From CAWBCR01 sp963787375 (lineage in GTDB: Bacteria; Chloroflexota; Anaerolineae; Aggregatilineales; UBA3940), in assembly GCA_963787375.1 (NCBI GenBank), contig CAWBCR010000029.1:1-64000 (forward strand): DNA of 64,000 nucleotides, written 5' to 3'. The notes under the pieces are model-generated. The model did not search any database and was not told where the DNA came from. It worked only from the letters and a program-made list of their open reading frames with translations. The position numbers and the translations under genes are program-made. Below are positions 10,498-17,224 of this stretch, in pieces. How positions within the stretch are numbered: position 1 is the first letter of the stretch; every line of letters begins with the position of its first letter.

Positions 10498-10740
10498 GCC
10501 GATAGCCTGATGTTGAAATCGCGGGATGGCAGGCCTACGGCCCGATGGGATGTCATGTATCGCCGCCGAGAGCCGCCTGAGGATAAATCCTCAGGCTATG
10601 AATGGTCTGTCGGCTGAAGCCGACCCCGGAATGTGCACCGGGCCAGGTGGCTTCAGTCGGCGCGCTGCCGATAGCCTGATGTTGAAATCGCGGGATGGCA
10701 GACCTACGGCCCGATGGGATGTAATGAATCGCCGCCGAGC
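10498..10740. repeat. Two 73-bp direct repeats enclosing a REP palindrome
   Basis: The unit beginning GCCGATAGCCTGATGTTGAA occurs at 10498-10571 and again at 10667-10740 with four or fewer differences. Between them lies a REP element: GCCTGAGGATAAATCCTCAGGC (10575-10596) and GTCGGCTGAAGCCGAC (10609-10624). The REP core matches those around the RAYT transposase at 47692-48500, so this is probably a mobilised copy of the same family. Confidence 0.75.
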
Positions 10741-10869
10741 GCGTTATATCAGTGATGATAACTCTCGTGCATCAAGCGGAGCGCCAGGGGCTGCTTCGCT
10801 TGATGTGCTTTTGCATCCCCTCACGCCCACGGCCTGCCCGCCGGGCAGGCCGACGCCCCACGCTCCCCA

Positions 10870-10898
10870 TTGACAAACCGGCGATTCTGGTATATCAT
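10870..10898 (+). promoter_or_regulatory. Promoter of the microcompartment operon
   Basis: TTGACA at 10870-10875, a 17-bp spacer, and TATCAT at 10893-10898. This is the best sigma-70-type match in the 816-bp gap, oriented toward the UlaE-like gene whose start is about 150 bp downstream. Confidence 0.7.
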
Positions 10899-10930
10899 CA
10901 CATCTGTGAGTTAGTACTTCACAAATGTGA
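10898..10930 (+). promoter_or_regulatory. Tandem 12-bp palindromic operators
   Basis: TCACATCTGTGA at 10898-10909 and TCACAAATGTGA at 10919-10930 both fit TCACA-NN-TGTGA. They start exactly 21 bp apart, two helical turns, so two dimers would sit on the same DNA face, overlapping the -10 box and the expected transcription start. This geometry suggests repression. No regulator gene is adjacent. Confidence 0.65.
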
Positions 10931-10961
10931 CTTTATCCCTGGGCCGGGATGAAACGTCTAC

Positions 10962-11012
10962 GGGCCAGCGCCTCACCTTCCCCCGCAGCACAACCGGGTG
11001 AGGCGCTGGCCC
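10962..11012 (+). promoter_or_regulatory. Strong hairpin in the operon leader
   Basis: GGGCCAGCGCCTCACC (10962-10977) pairs perfectly with GGTGAGGCGCTGGCCC (10997-11012) around a 19-base loop, 40 bases upstream of the first start codon. No U-run follows, so it is not a plain terminator; it could be an mRNA stabiliser, an attenuator arm or a relic of a dispersed palindrome. Confidence 0.6.
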
Positions 11013-11051
11013 CCCTCCGGCGTCATGCACGGCTCCCCATCAGGACGACAC

Positions 11052-11951
11052 ATGGATCGCTGGGTGTCCTCGCTGGAACACATCACGGTGGGCCTCTACG
11101 AGAAGGCACTGCCCGCCGCGCTCACCTGGCCGGAGCGGCTGGCTGCCGCCGCGCGGGCCGGCTACGACTTCGTCGAGATTGCGATTGACGACAGCGATGG
11201 ACGCATCGCCCGGCTGGAGTGGACCCCCGCCCAGCGCGCCGAACTGCGCCGCGCCGCCGAGGAGACAGGCGTGCCGGTGCGCTCGATGAGCCTGAGCGCC
11301 CACCGCCGCTTTCCGCTGGGCAGCGCTTCGCCGGAGATGCGGCAGCGCGGCATCGACATTCTGCTGCGGGCCATCGACTTCGGCCTCGACGTGGGGCTGC
11401 GCCACATCCTGCTATGCGGCGCGGAAGACTATTACGAAACCATCACCGATGACACCCGCGCCCGCTTCCGCGAGGGGCTGTCACGCGGGTTCGAGCACGC
11501 CAGCGCCTGTGGCGTGATGCTCGCGCTCGAAAACTGGGACGTGGGCGTCAACAGCATTCAGCAGGCGATGGATTACGTGAACTACTTCAACTCGCCGTGG
11601 TTCCAGCTTTACGCCGACGTCGGCAACCTGACCTACGCCGGGCGCGACGTGTGCGCCGAGCTTAAGCTGGGGCGCGGGCACATCGCCGCCGTTCACCTCA
11701 AAGATACGCTGCCCGGCCAGCTTCGCTACGTGCCGCTGGGCGAGGGGTCCGTGCCGTTCACAGAGGCGATGGCCACGCTGGCCGAGGTCGGCTTCCAGGG
11801 CCCGGTGTGCCTGGAGCTATGGACCGAAAAAGACCCGCGCGCGGTGGAGATCGTCAGCGACGCCCGCCAGTGGGTGCGCGAGCAGATGCAGGCCGGCTGG
11901 CAGCTTCACGCACAGCGCAGCGCCGCCGCAAAAGGAGTCACCACACCTTGA
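11052..11951 (+). CDS. ulaE: L-ribulose/L-xylulose-5-phosphate 3-epimerase, UlaE-like
   Basis: AP-endonuclease-2-type TIM barrel of 299 residues that interconverts L-xylulose 5-phosphate and L-ribulose 5-phosphate in the L-ascorbate/3-keto-L-gulonate route. Landmarks shared with E. coli UlaE: GLYEKALP near residue 14, LSAHRRFPLGS, the metal-site Glu in ALENWD, WFQLYADVGNL, AVHLKDTLPG and VPLGEGSVPF, then ELWTE. ATG 11052 has AGGA six bases upstream; an in-frame start further upstream would run through the leader hairpin. The stop overlaps the next start as TTGA. First gene of the microcompartment operon. The C-terminal tail of about 15 residues after the family end is unconserved. Confidence 0.93.
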   Translation: MDRWVSSLEHITVGLYEKALPAALTWPERLAAAARAGYDFVEIAIDDSDGRIARLEWTPAQRAELRRAAEETGVPVRSMSLSAHRRFPLGSASPEMRQRGIDILLRAIDFGLDVGLRHILLCGAEDYYETITDDTRARFREGLSRGFEHASACGVMLALENWDVGVNSIQQAMDYVNYFNSPWFQLYADVGNLTYAGRDVCAELKLGRGHIAAVHLKDTLPGQLRYVPLGEGSVPFTEAMATLAEVGFQGPVCLELWTEKDPRAVEIVSDARQWVREQMQAGWQLHAQRSAAAKGVTTP

Positions 11952-13018
11952 CAGACACAACCCCGATGATGCAACTGGCCCTTGACTACATCTCGCTGCC
12001 GCCCGCGCTGGCGATGGCCCAGCTCGTGCACAAAGAGGTGGAGATCATCGAGATCGGCACGCCGCTGTGCAAGGCCGAAGGGATGCGCGCCGTGAGCGCG
12101 GTCCACGAGCTGTGTCCCGACAACCTGATCCTGGCCGACATCAAGTCGCCCGACGTGGGCGGGCTGGAAGCCAAGATGGCGTTCGACGCGGGCGCGGACT
12201 GGATGACGGTGCTGGGCGCGGCCCCGCTGGCAACGGTCGACCTGGCGCTCAAAGAGGCGCAGTCGCGGCCCGGCAAAGAGATGATCATCGAGCTGACCGG
12301 CATCCGCGACATCCTGGCGCGCGCCCGCGAGTGGCGCAGCATGGGCGTGGACCGGATGGTGTACCATCGCGGCTGGGACGAGGGCAACACGTCGCGCACG
12401 TGGGACGCCCACGACCGGGGCATCATCGAAGAGCTGATCGGCATGGGCTTCAAGATCTCGATTGCGGGCGGGCTGGAGATGGACACCGTCGCCTTCTTTC
12501 GCGGGCTGCCGGTGACCGTGTTCATCATCGGGCGCGCCATTCGCGAGAACCCCGACCCGGTCGCGTCGGCGCGGCGCTTCCGTGCGCTGATCAACGAGAT
12601 CTGGGGCGGCGGCACGCAGGCCACCACCCGCGAGGACACGGCGGCCAAGGCCGTGCGTTGGGCAATCAGCGAGATGGGGCTGCAACTCGTGGTCGACGGG
12701 CGGGCCTGCCCCGGCTGTGACGCGCCGGGCGCGTTCTGCTACGGCCCCGTCACCGACGTGGTGACGCCGGCGGGCGTCGACACGCAGGCGCTGGTCAATG
12801 CCATCGCCACCGGGCTCGACCCGGCAGGCGGGCACGCGGTCGGCTGGTCGCAGCCGGGCGCATTCACGCTCGACGTGAGCGCGCTGCCGCGCGTCGACGA
12901 GGCCGCGCTGGCCCACCTGATCCTAACGACGGGCGGCGCGCTGGGCGCGCTGGGCCACCCGGTCGATACGAGCGCCGCGCTGGCCGTCGCGCAGCGTATT
13001 ATGAGCGAAGCGCGGTGA
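11948..13018 (+). CDS. ulaD: UlaD-like 3-keto-L-gulonate-6-phosphate decarboxylase with C-terminal extension
   Basis: Member of the orotidine-5'-phosphate decarboxylase suprafamily, 356 residues from a TTG start overlapping the previous stop. Residues 9-210 align with E. coli UlaD: Asp13, Glu35, Asp64-x-Lys66-x-x-Asp69, Glu115 and His140 keep the catalytic set, and FIIGRAIREN keeps the phosphate-binding Arg196. Two specificity positions differ: UlaD Arg139 is Trp143 and Thr169 is Ala173. Positions 112, 139, 169 and 192 of UlaD are those known to separate the decarboxylase from hexulose-6-phosphate synthase, so activity could be either or altered. The last 135 residues, with CPGCDAPGAFCYG, match no family I know. 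Pairing with UlaE supports a 3-keto-L-gulonate-type pathway releasing CO2. Confidence 0.88.
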   Translation: MTDTTPMMQLALDYISLPPALAMAQLVHKEVEIIEIGTPLCKAEGMRAVSAVHELCPDNLILADIKSPDVGGLEAKMAFDAGADWMTVLGAAPLATVDLALKEAQSRPGKEMIIELTGIRDILARAREWRSMGVDRMVYHRGWDEGNTSRTWDAHDRGIIEELIGMGFKISIAGGLEMDTVAFFRGLPVTVFIIGRAIRENPDPVASARRFRALINEIWGGGTQATTREDTAAKAVRWAISEMGLQLVVDGRACPGCDAPGAFCYGPVTDVVTPAGVDTQALVNAIATGLDPAGGHAVGWSQPGAFTLDVSALPRVDEAALAHLILTTGGALGALGHPVDTSAALAVAQRIMSEAR

Positions 13019-13116
13019 ACTTCCGGGCCGCCTCGGCCCCTTTGACGTTGTCTGGAGCCGCGAAATCACTTCGCGGCGGCCAGTGAGATAGAGACCACTC
13101 TAGAAGGAAGCGAATT

Positions 13117-13431
13117 ATGGCCACCAACCCACCCATGAACGCACTCGGCATGGTCGAAACGCGGGGGCTCGTCGCCTCGATTGAGGCGGCGGACGCCATG
13201 ATCAAGACGGCCCACGTCAAGCTGATCGGGCAGGAAGAGATCGGCGGCGGGTACATCACCGTGTTTGTGCGCGGCGAGATCGGCGCGGTGCGCTCGGCGG
13301 TCGACGCCGGGGCCGCCGCTGCCAAGCGGGCCGGCGACCTGGTGTCGGTGCATGTCATCGCCCGCCCGCACGACTCGGTCGAGCACCTGCTGCCATCCGG
13401 CGTGGCCGTGACGCGGCCCGCCGCCGACTGA
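13117..13431 (+). CDS. BMC-H hexameric microcompartment shell protein
   Basis: Single BMC domain of 104 residues, PduA/EutM type: ALGMVETRGLVASIEAADAM, then KLIGQEEIGGGYITVFVRGE, then the DAGAAAAKRAGDL helix and HVIARPH. Such proteins form flat hexamers that tile the shell facets, with a central pore lined by the loop after the third strand; here the loop reads I-G-G-G rather than the usual I-G-S-G, slightly changing pore size. GAAGGAAG lies eight bases before ATG 13117. The 98-bp gap before it is the first in the operon and may carry a processing site or internal promoter. About 42 percent identical by eye to the second BMC-H at 14843. Confidence 0.95.
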   Translation: MATNPPMNALGMVETRGLVASIEAADAMIKTAHVKLIGQEEIGGGYITVFVRGEIGAVRSAVDAGAAAAKRAGDLVSVHVIARPHDSVEHLLPSGVAVTRPAAD

Positions 13432-13447
13432 TCAGGAGAAAGCAACC

Positions 13448-14062
13448 ATGCAACTACGAACGTACGTCCTGATCGACCGGATGCAGCCGCAGTACGCCGC
13501 GCTGACCGGCAAGATCACGCAGGGCGAAGTGCCGGTGGAAGGCGACGCGGAACTGTACATCGAGGTCGCGCCCGCCGCCGACATCTACACGGTGATGGAC
13601 CTGGCGCTGAAGACGACCAAGGTCCGCGCCGGCAGCCTGGCCGTCGAGCGTGAATATGGCTCGCTGGAGATTCACTCCGCCTACCAGGAAGCGGTTCTGG
13701 AGGCCGGGCGGCACGCGCTCGACGTGATGGGCCTGACCGAAGCCGACCGCCTCAAGCCGCAGATTCTGTCCTCGACGCTGATCAGCAACACCGATCCCTA
13801 CGAGGCGCAGCTCATCAACCGCGTGTCGTACGGCGGGATGCTGCTGGCCGGCGAGACGCTGTGCGTGATCGAGGTGCTGCCCGCCGCCTACGTGGTGCTG
13901 GCGGCCAACGAGGCCGAGAAGGCCGCGCATATCACCGTGGTGAACTACACCTCGCGGGGGCGGTCGGGCCGGCTGTACATCTCCGGCAGCGACGCCGAGG
14001 TGCAGCAGGCGCGTGACGCCGCGACGAAGGCTATCGAGGCCCTGCCTGGCCGCGAGAAGTAG
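13448..14062 (+). CDS. BMC-T tandem-domain shell protein
   Basis: 204 residues, the size of two fused BMC domains, forming pseudohexameric trimers. The first half starts LRTYVLIDRMQPQYAAL and the second ILSSTLISNTDPYEAQLINR, with the repeated strand patterns AELYIEVAPAADIYTVMDLA and TLCVIEVLPAAYVVLAANEA. The order of elements resembles circularly permuted EutL/PduB-type BMC-T, which have gated pores suited to larger substrates or cofactors. ATG 13448 follows AGGAGAAAG. It lies 16 bp after the BMC-H gene. Assignment as shell protein is firm; the subclass is by eye only. Confidence 0.85.
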   Translation: MQLRTYVLIDRMQPQYAALTGKITQGEVPVEGDAELYIEVAPAADIYTVMDLALKTTKVRAGSLAVEREYGSLEIHSAYQEAVLEAGRHALDVMGLTEADRLKPQILSSTLISNTDPYEAQLINRVSYGGMLLAGETLCVIEVLPAAYVVLAANEAEKAAHITVVNYTSRGRSGRLYISGSDAEVQQARDAATKAIEALPGREK

Positions 14063-14072
14063 GGGCGAGGCC

Positions 14073-14429
14073 ATGCGCATATTCTACACGGCAGAAGACA
14101 TCGAAGGGCTGGCCGCCAGCGGCGTGACGCGGCTGGAGATCGGCCCCGGCGTGGCGATGACCGACCTCGCCCGCGAGACGGCGCGCGACCTGGGCATCGA
14201 ACTGGTGGCCCCCGGCGCGCAAGCTCCCGCACAGGCCGCGCCCGCCCCGGCGAGCGGCGCGGTAGCGGGCGCAGCGATCAAACCGCGCGGCTGCCAGCAT
14301 GGGCCGATCAGCGGGATCGCGCAGGCAGCGCCCGCACCGAACAGCGCGCCGCGCTCGAACGCGGGCGGCGGCGACGCCGTCAGCCGGCTGATCAACATCG
14401 TCACGCGGCTGACGAAGGAGGGAAACTGA
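14073..14429 (+). CDS. Small microcompartment-associated protein with possible encapsulation helix
   Basis: 118 residues in three parts. Residues 1-48 (IFYTAEDIEGLAASGVTRLE and on to DLGIELV) form a compact helix-strand unit like the N-terminal segment found in several BMC-locus proteins such as EutQ-type cupins. Residues 49-95 are a disordered Ala/Pro/Gly-rich linker interrupted by IKPRGCQHGPISG. Residues 100-116 (DAVSRLINIVTRLTKEG) are a predicted amphipathic helix, the size and placement expected of an encapsulation peptide that binds the shell lumen. ATG 14073 is ten bases after the BMC-T stop. No catalytic motif is seen, so a scaffold or cargo adaptor is plausible. Function is inference. 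Confidence 0.6.
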   Translation: MRIFYTAEDIEGLAASGVTRLEIGPGVAMTDLARETARDLGIELVAPGAQAPAQAAPAPASGAVAGAAIKPRGCQHGPISGIAQAAPAPNSAPRSNAGGGDAVSRLINIVTRLTKEGN

Positions 14430-14430
14430 G

Positions 14431-14721
14431 ATGCAGATCGCAAAGGTCGTCGGCGTCGCGGTTTCCACCGTCAAGGACGCCCGGCTTGAGGGCGCAAAGC
14501 TGCTGCTGGTCAGCGACACCGACCAAAACGGCGAGCCACAGGGCGCGCCGTACATCGCGCTGGACATGGTCGGCGCGGGCGAGAGCGAGCTGGTGATGGT
14601 GGTGCGCGGCAGCTCGGCGCGGGCCGCTGCGGGCGACATGAGCCGCCCGGTCGATGCGGCCATCGTGGGCATTCTCAACTCGCTGCGCTACGAGGGCAGC
14701 CAGTCGTTCCGGAAGAGCTAG
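14431..14721 (+). CDS. BMC-P pentameric vertex protein, EutN/CcmL family
   Basis: 96 residues, normal length for the family that caps the twelve shell vertices. Opens with QIAKVVGVAVSTVKDARLEG and LLLVSDTD, continues YIALDMVGAGESELVMVVRG and SSARAA, and ends in PVDAAIVGILNSL; the I-V-G-I motif near the end and the G-A-G-x-G-E-like turn are characteristic. ATG is one base after the previous stop with GGAGGG upstream, so it is tightly coupled to the linker-protein gene. Having BMC-H, BMC-T and BMC-P side by side means the locus encodes all three shell classes needed for a closed compartment. Confidence 0.95.
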   Translation: MQIAKVVGVAVSTVKDARLEGAKLLLVSDTDQNGEPQGAPYIALDMVGAGESELVMVVRGSSARAAAGDMSRPVDAAIVGILNSLRYEGSQSFRKS

Positions 14722-14842
14722 GGGCAAGGCCCGGCAACCCATTAATGCTATCATCGGCTTTCTGCTCCTCTGAAAGGGGGGTCGGGGTCAGGTCACCCCG
14801 GCCCCCCGGAGGGGGCGGCGGCCATCCACAGGAGAACGATGC

Positions 14843-15163
14843 ATGATGTCACAGGATAACGAAGTCATAGGGATGCAGGCGCTGGGTATGATCGAGACGC
14901 GCGGGCTGGTGGCCTGCATCGAGGCTGCCGACGCGATGGTCAAGGCGGCCAACGTCACGCTGCTGCACAAGCGGGCCATCGGCGGGGGCTACGTGACCGT
15001 CATGGTGCGCGGCGACGTGGGCGCGGTGCGCACGGCGCTGGCGGCAGGCCGCGAGGCGGCTGGCCGCGTGGGCGAGGTGGTCTCGACACGCATCATCCCC
15101 GGCCCGCACTTTGACATCGAGGAGCTGCTGCCGAAGGTCGCCGCGTCTGAAGCCGGCAAGTAG
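14843..15163 (+). CDS. Second BMC-H shell protein
   Basis: 106 residues with one BMC domain: ALGMIETRGLVACIEAADAM, LLHKRAIGGGYVTVMVRGDV, GAVRTALAAGREAAGRVGEV and RIIPGPHFDIEELLP. The pore loop again reads I-G-G-G. Compared with the first BMC-H it has Cys at residue 25 and His near the pore-facing strand (LLHKR), which could alter permeability; mixed hexamer types are usual in such shells. GGAGA lies eight bases before ATG 14843 (ATG 14846 is equally possible). The 120-bp gap before it holds the inverted sequence CTCTGAAAGGGGGGTCGGGG and a run of CCCCGGCCCCCCGGAGGGGG. Confidence 0.95.
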   Translation: MMSQDNEVIGMQALGMIETRGLVACIEAADAMVKAANVTLLHKRAIGGGYVTVMVRGDVGAVRTALAAGREAAGRVGEVVSTRIIPGPHFDIEELLPKVAASEAGK

Positions 15164-15181
15164 CAGCGGGGAGCGCTTCGC

Positions 15182-16036
15182 ATGAGCGAGCAAGTGAAGG
15201 TCACCCCGGCGCGGCTGCGCAGGATGAAGCGCGACGGCCAGCCGATCACGATGCTGACCGCCTACGACTTCCCGATGGCGGCCTTCATCAACCAGGCGGG
15301 CATCGACATCATCCTGGTCAGCGACGCGGTCGGCACGGTGGGGCTGGGGCGGCCTGAGGCCGTCTCGGTCAGCATCGAGGAGATGGTGCACCACACGCTG
15401 GCGGTGCGCAACGGCGCGGGCACGTCGATGGTCGTGACGACGATGCCGTTCGGGATGTACGAGACCGCCGGGCAGGCGGTCGAGACGGCGGTGCGGCTGA
15501 TGAAGGAAGGCCACGCCGACGCCGTGCACCTGGAAGGCGCTGCCGAAGACGCGCCCAAGATACGGGCCATCGTGGCCGCCGGCATCCCGGTGATGGGCCA
15601 CCTGGGCATCACCAAGCAGAAGATCGTGCGCTCCGGGACGTTCCCGATCCAGGGCCGCACGGCAGCCAGCGCGGCAGCGGTGCTGTCGGATGCGATCGCG
15701 TTTGCCAACGCGGGCGCGTTCGCACTGGTGCTGGAGTGCATCCCCGACCGCCTGGGCGAGATCGTCACGCGCAGCCTCGACATCCCGACGATTGGCATCG
15801 GGGCCGGAGTGGCCTGCGACGGGCAGGCGCTGGTGACGCAGGACATGCTGGGCATGTTCAAAGAGCTGTCGCCGAAGTTCCTCAAGGTGTACCTCGACCT
15901 GTCGCAGGTGATCGTCGGGGCGCTGTCGCAGTTTCGCGGCGAGGTGGTGCGCGGCGCGTTCCCCGACGCGGCGCACAGCTACACCATCGACGACGAGGAG
16001 CTGAACCGGCTGCTGTCCCAGCTTGAGCGAGGATGA
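15182..16036 (+). CDS. panB: PanB-like ketopantoate hydroxymethyltransferase homologue
   Basis: 284-residue TIM barrel of the PanB family, which adds a hydroxymethyl group from methylene-tetrahydrofolate to 2-oxoisovalerate for pantothenate synthesis. Conserved: TAYDFPMAAFINQAG, the first Mg ligand in VSDAVG, the third in HLEGA, PVMGHLGITKQ, the catalytic Glu in LVLECIP and GIGAGVACDGQ. Missing: the second Mg ligand. E. coli Asp84 in LADLPF aligns with Thr in VTTMPF. It sits between a shell gene and a dehydrogenase, with no panC nearby, which is unusual. It may be a true PanB tolerating the change, or an aldolase adapted to the compartment. ATG 15182 follows GGGGAGCG. The C-terminus extends about 20 residues past E. 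coli PanB. Confidence 0.85.
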   Translation: MSEQVKVTPARLRRMKRDGQPITMLTAYDFPMAAFINQAGIDIILVSDAVGTVGLGRPEAVSVSIEEMVHHTLAVRNGAGTSMVVTTMPFGMYETAGQAVETAVRLMKEGHADAVHLEGAAEDAPKIRAIVAAGIPVMGHLGITKQKIVRSGTFPIQGRTAASAAAVLSDAIAFANAGAFALVLECIPDRLGEIVTRSLDIPTIGIGAGVACDGQALVTQDMLGMFKELSPKFLKVYLDLSQVIVGALSQFRGEVVRGAFPDAAHSYTIDDEELNRLLSQLERG

Positions 16037-16238
16037 ATTCCTCCGCGTGCAGGAGATGATTGACACGTTTCCCCCACCCCGTGCGACCCGCTTCCAGCGG
16101 GCCGCCCACCCCTCCCCACAGGCGGCGCCGCCTGGAGGGGGAAAACCTGACTTTTTGACACGCTTCCCCCAGCAGCCGCAGGCTGTGTCCGTGGGGGAAG
16201 GGCCGGAGACGGGGGCGCACAGAAAGGGCTTAGATCGG
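16037..16238. other. Intergenic spacer with two hairpins
   Basis: Contains CCTCCCCACAGGCGGCGCCG with CGGCGCCGCCTGGAGGGGG as an inverted repeat (about 16109-16140) and CTTCCCCCAGCAGCCGC paired with GTGTCCGTGGGGGAAG (about 16165-16200). These resemble the dispersed GC-rich palindromes elsewhere. The outer end of the giant inverted repeat falls in this spacer. Could act as a partial transcription terminator between shell genes and the dehydrogenase genes. Confidence 0.55.
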
Positions 16239-17224
16239 ATGGTTAAACAGAAAGTGACCCAGGCGGCCATCGACAAAGAGCTGGCTGCCTACCTGCTGCG
16301 TGAGATGTACCTCACGCGGGCGTTCGAGGAGCAGGCCGAGCAGAGCTACATGCAGGGCAAAATCCACGGCACGATGCACCTGTCTATCGGGCAGGAGGCG
16401 TCCGCCGTGGGCTCGATCAGCACCATCGAACACACCGACTTCATCCTGGGCCACCATCGCGGGCACGGGCTGTGCATCGCCAAGGGCGCGGACCTCAACC
16501 TGATGATGGCCGAGTTCTACGGCAAGGCCAATGGCTACTGCCGGGGGCGCGGCGGCTCGATGCACATCGCCGACGTGGAAGGTGGCAACCTGGGCGCGAA
16601 CGGCGTCGTGGGCGGCGGCATCCCGATGGCGGTCGGCGTGGGGATCGGACTGAAGGCGCAGGCCGAGGGGCGCATCCTGCTGTCGTTCTTCGGCGACGGC
16701 GCGGCCTCGACCGGCGCGTTCCACGAGTCGATGATACTGGCGGTGCTGTATCACGTGCCGGTGGTCTTCATCTGCGAGAACAACCAGTACGCGATGTCGT
16801 TCCCGGCAGAGAAGTGGACGACCAGCGAGCGGCTGGCCAAGTTCGCGGAATGCTACGGCATGCCGGGCGCAGCCGTCGACGGCAACGACATCCTGGCGGT
16901 GCGCGAGGCGGTCGCGGAGGCCGTGGCGCGGGCACGCAGCGGCGGCGGGCCATCGCTGGTGGTCAACAACACCTACCGCTGGCGCGGGCACTCCAAGAGC
17001 GACCGCAACCGCTACCGCACGCAGGAAGAGATCGAGGAGTGGCAGGCCAAGGATCCGATCCTGCGCTTCCGCGCCTATTGCGCCGAGCACAACCTGCTGG
17101 TCGACGCAGACATGGACGGCATCGAGAAGCAGGCCTACGCCGACATCGAGGCTGCGCGGGTGTTCGCCGAGACAGCCCGGAGCCTGATCTGGATACGATT
17201 GAAGAAGGAGTGTACGCGCCGTGA
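16239..17224 (+). CDS. 2-oxoacid dehydrogenase E1 alpha subunit, one frameshift near the end
   Basis: Thiamine-diphosphate-binding subunit of a pyruvate/acetoin/branched-chain 2-oxoacid dehydrogenase. ATG 16239 gives MVKQKVTQAAIDKELAAYLL; GHHRGHG, RGRGGSMHIAD, GANGVVGGGIP and the thiamine-diphosphate motif GDGAASTGAFHE...ENNQYAMS are in place, as is the phosphorylation-loop-like RWRGHSKSDRNRYR. Near 17175 one base appears lost: the family ending (SPEPDLDTIEEGVYAP then stop at 17222-17224) is found one frame over, and that stop overlaps the E1 beta GTG as GTGA. A sequence error is the simplest reading. E1 of this type resembles AcoA as much as PdhA, so substrate cannot be set. Confidence 0.88.

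Larger units (their letters stand above)
8239..16085. repeat. Right, intact arm of the 16-kb inverted repeat
   Basis: Partner of 1-8205. All genes of the BMC locus from the UlaE gene to the PanB-like gene have open frames in this arm, so this is the copy to trust. Offsets between the arms vary (the coordinates of matching points sum to about 16435 near the centre, 16535 near the epimerase start and 16090 at the outer end), which shows net insertions and deletions between the copies. Confidence 0.9.

Noticed and set aside
10236..11051. Riboswitch in the leader of the BMC operon
   Set aside because: Only a simple perfect hairpin is visible; no multi-helix conserved core could be recognised by eye.
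11948..13018. Calling the UlaD-like gene hexulose-6-phosphate synthase (ribulose monophosphate pathway)
   Set aside because: Overall match, Glu115 and neighbouring UlaE point to the 3-keto-L-gulonate branch, no SIS-type isomerase follows, and only one or two residues lean toward the synthase.
1..16085. Repeat-induced point mutation or a DNA-processing system as cause of left-arm decay
   Set aside because: RIP is fungal and would give symmetric changes without the many indels; fold-back sequencing error explains more.
14849..16276. A 475-codon open frame on the minus strand opposite the BMC-H and PanB-like genes
   Set aside because: High-GC codon use leaves long open frames on the opposite strand; the protein is low-complexity (His/Arg/Gln rich) with no family pattern, and the plus-strand genes here are clearly conserved.
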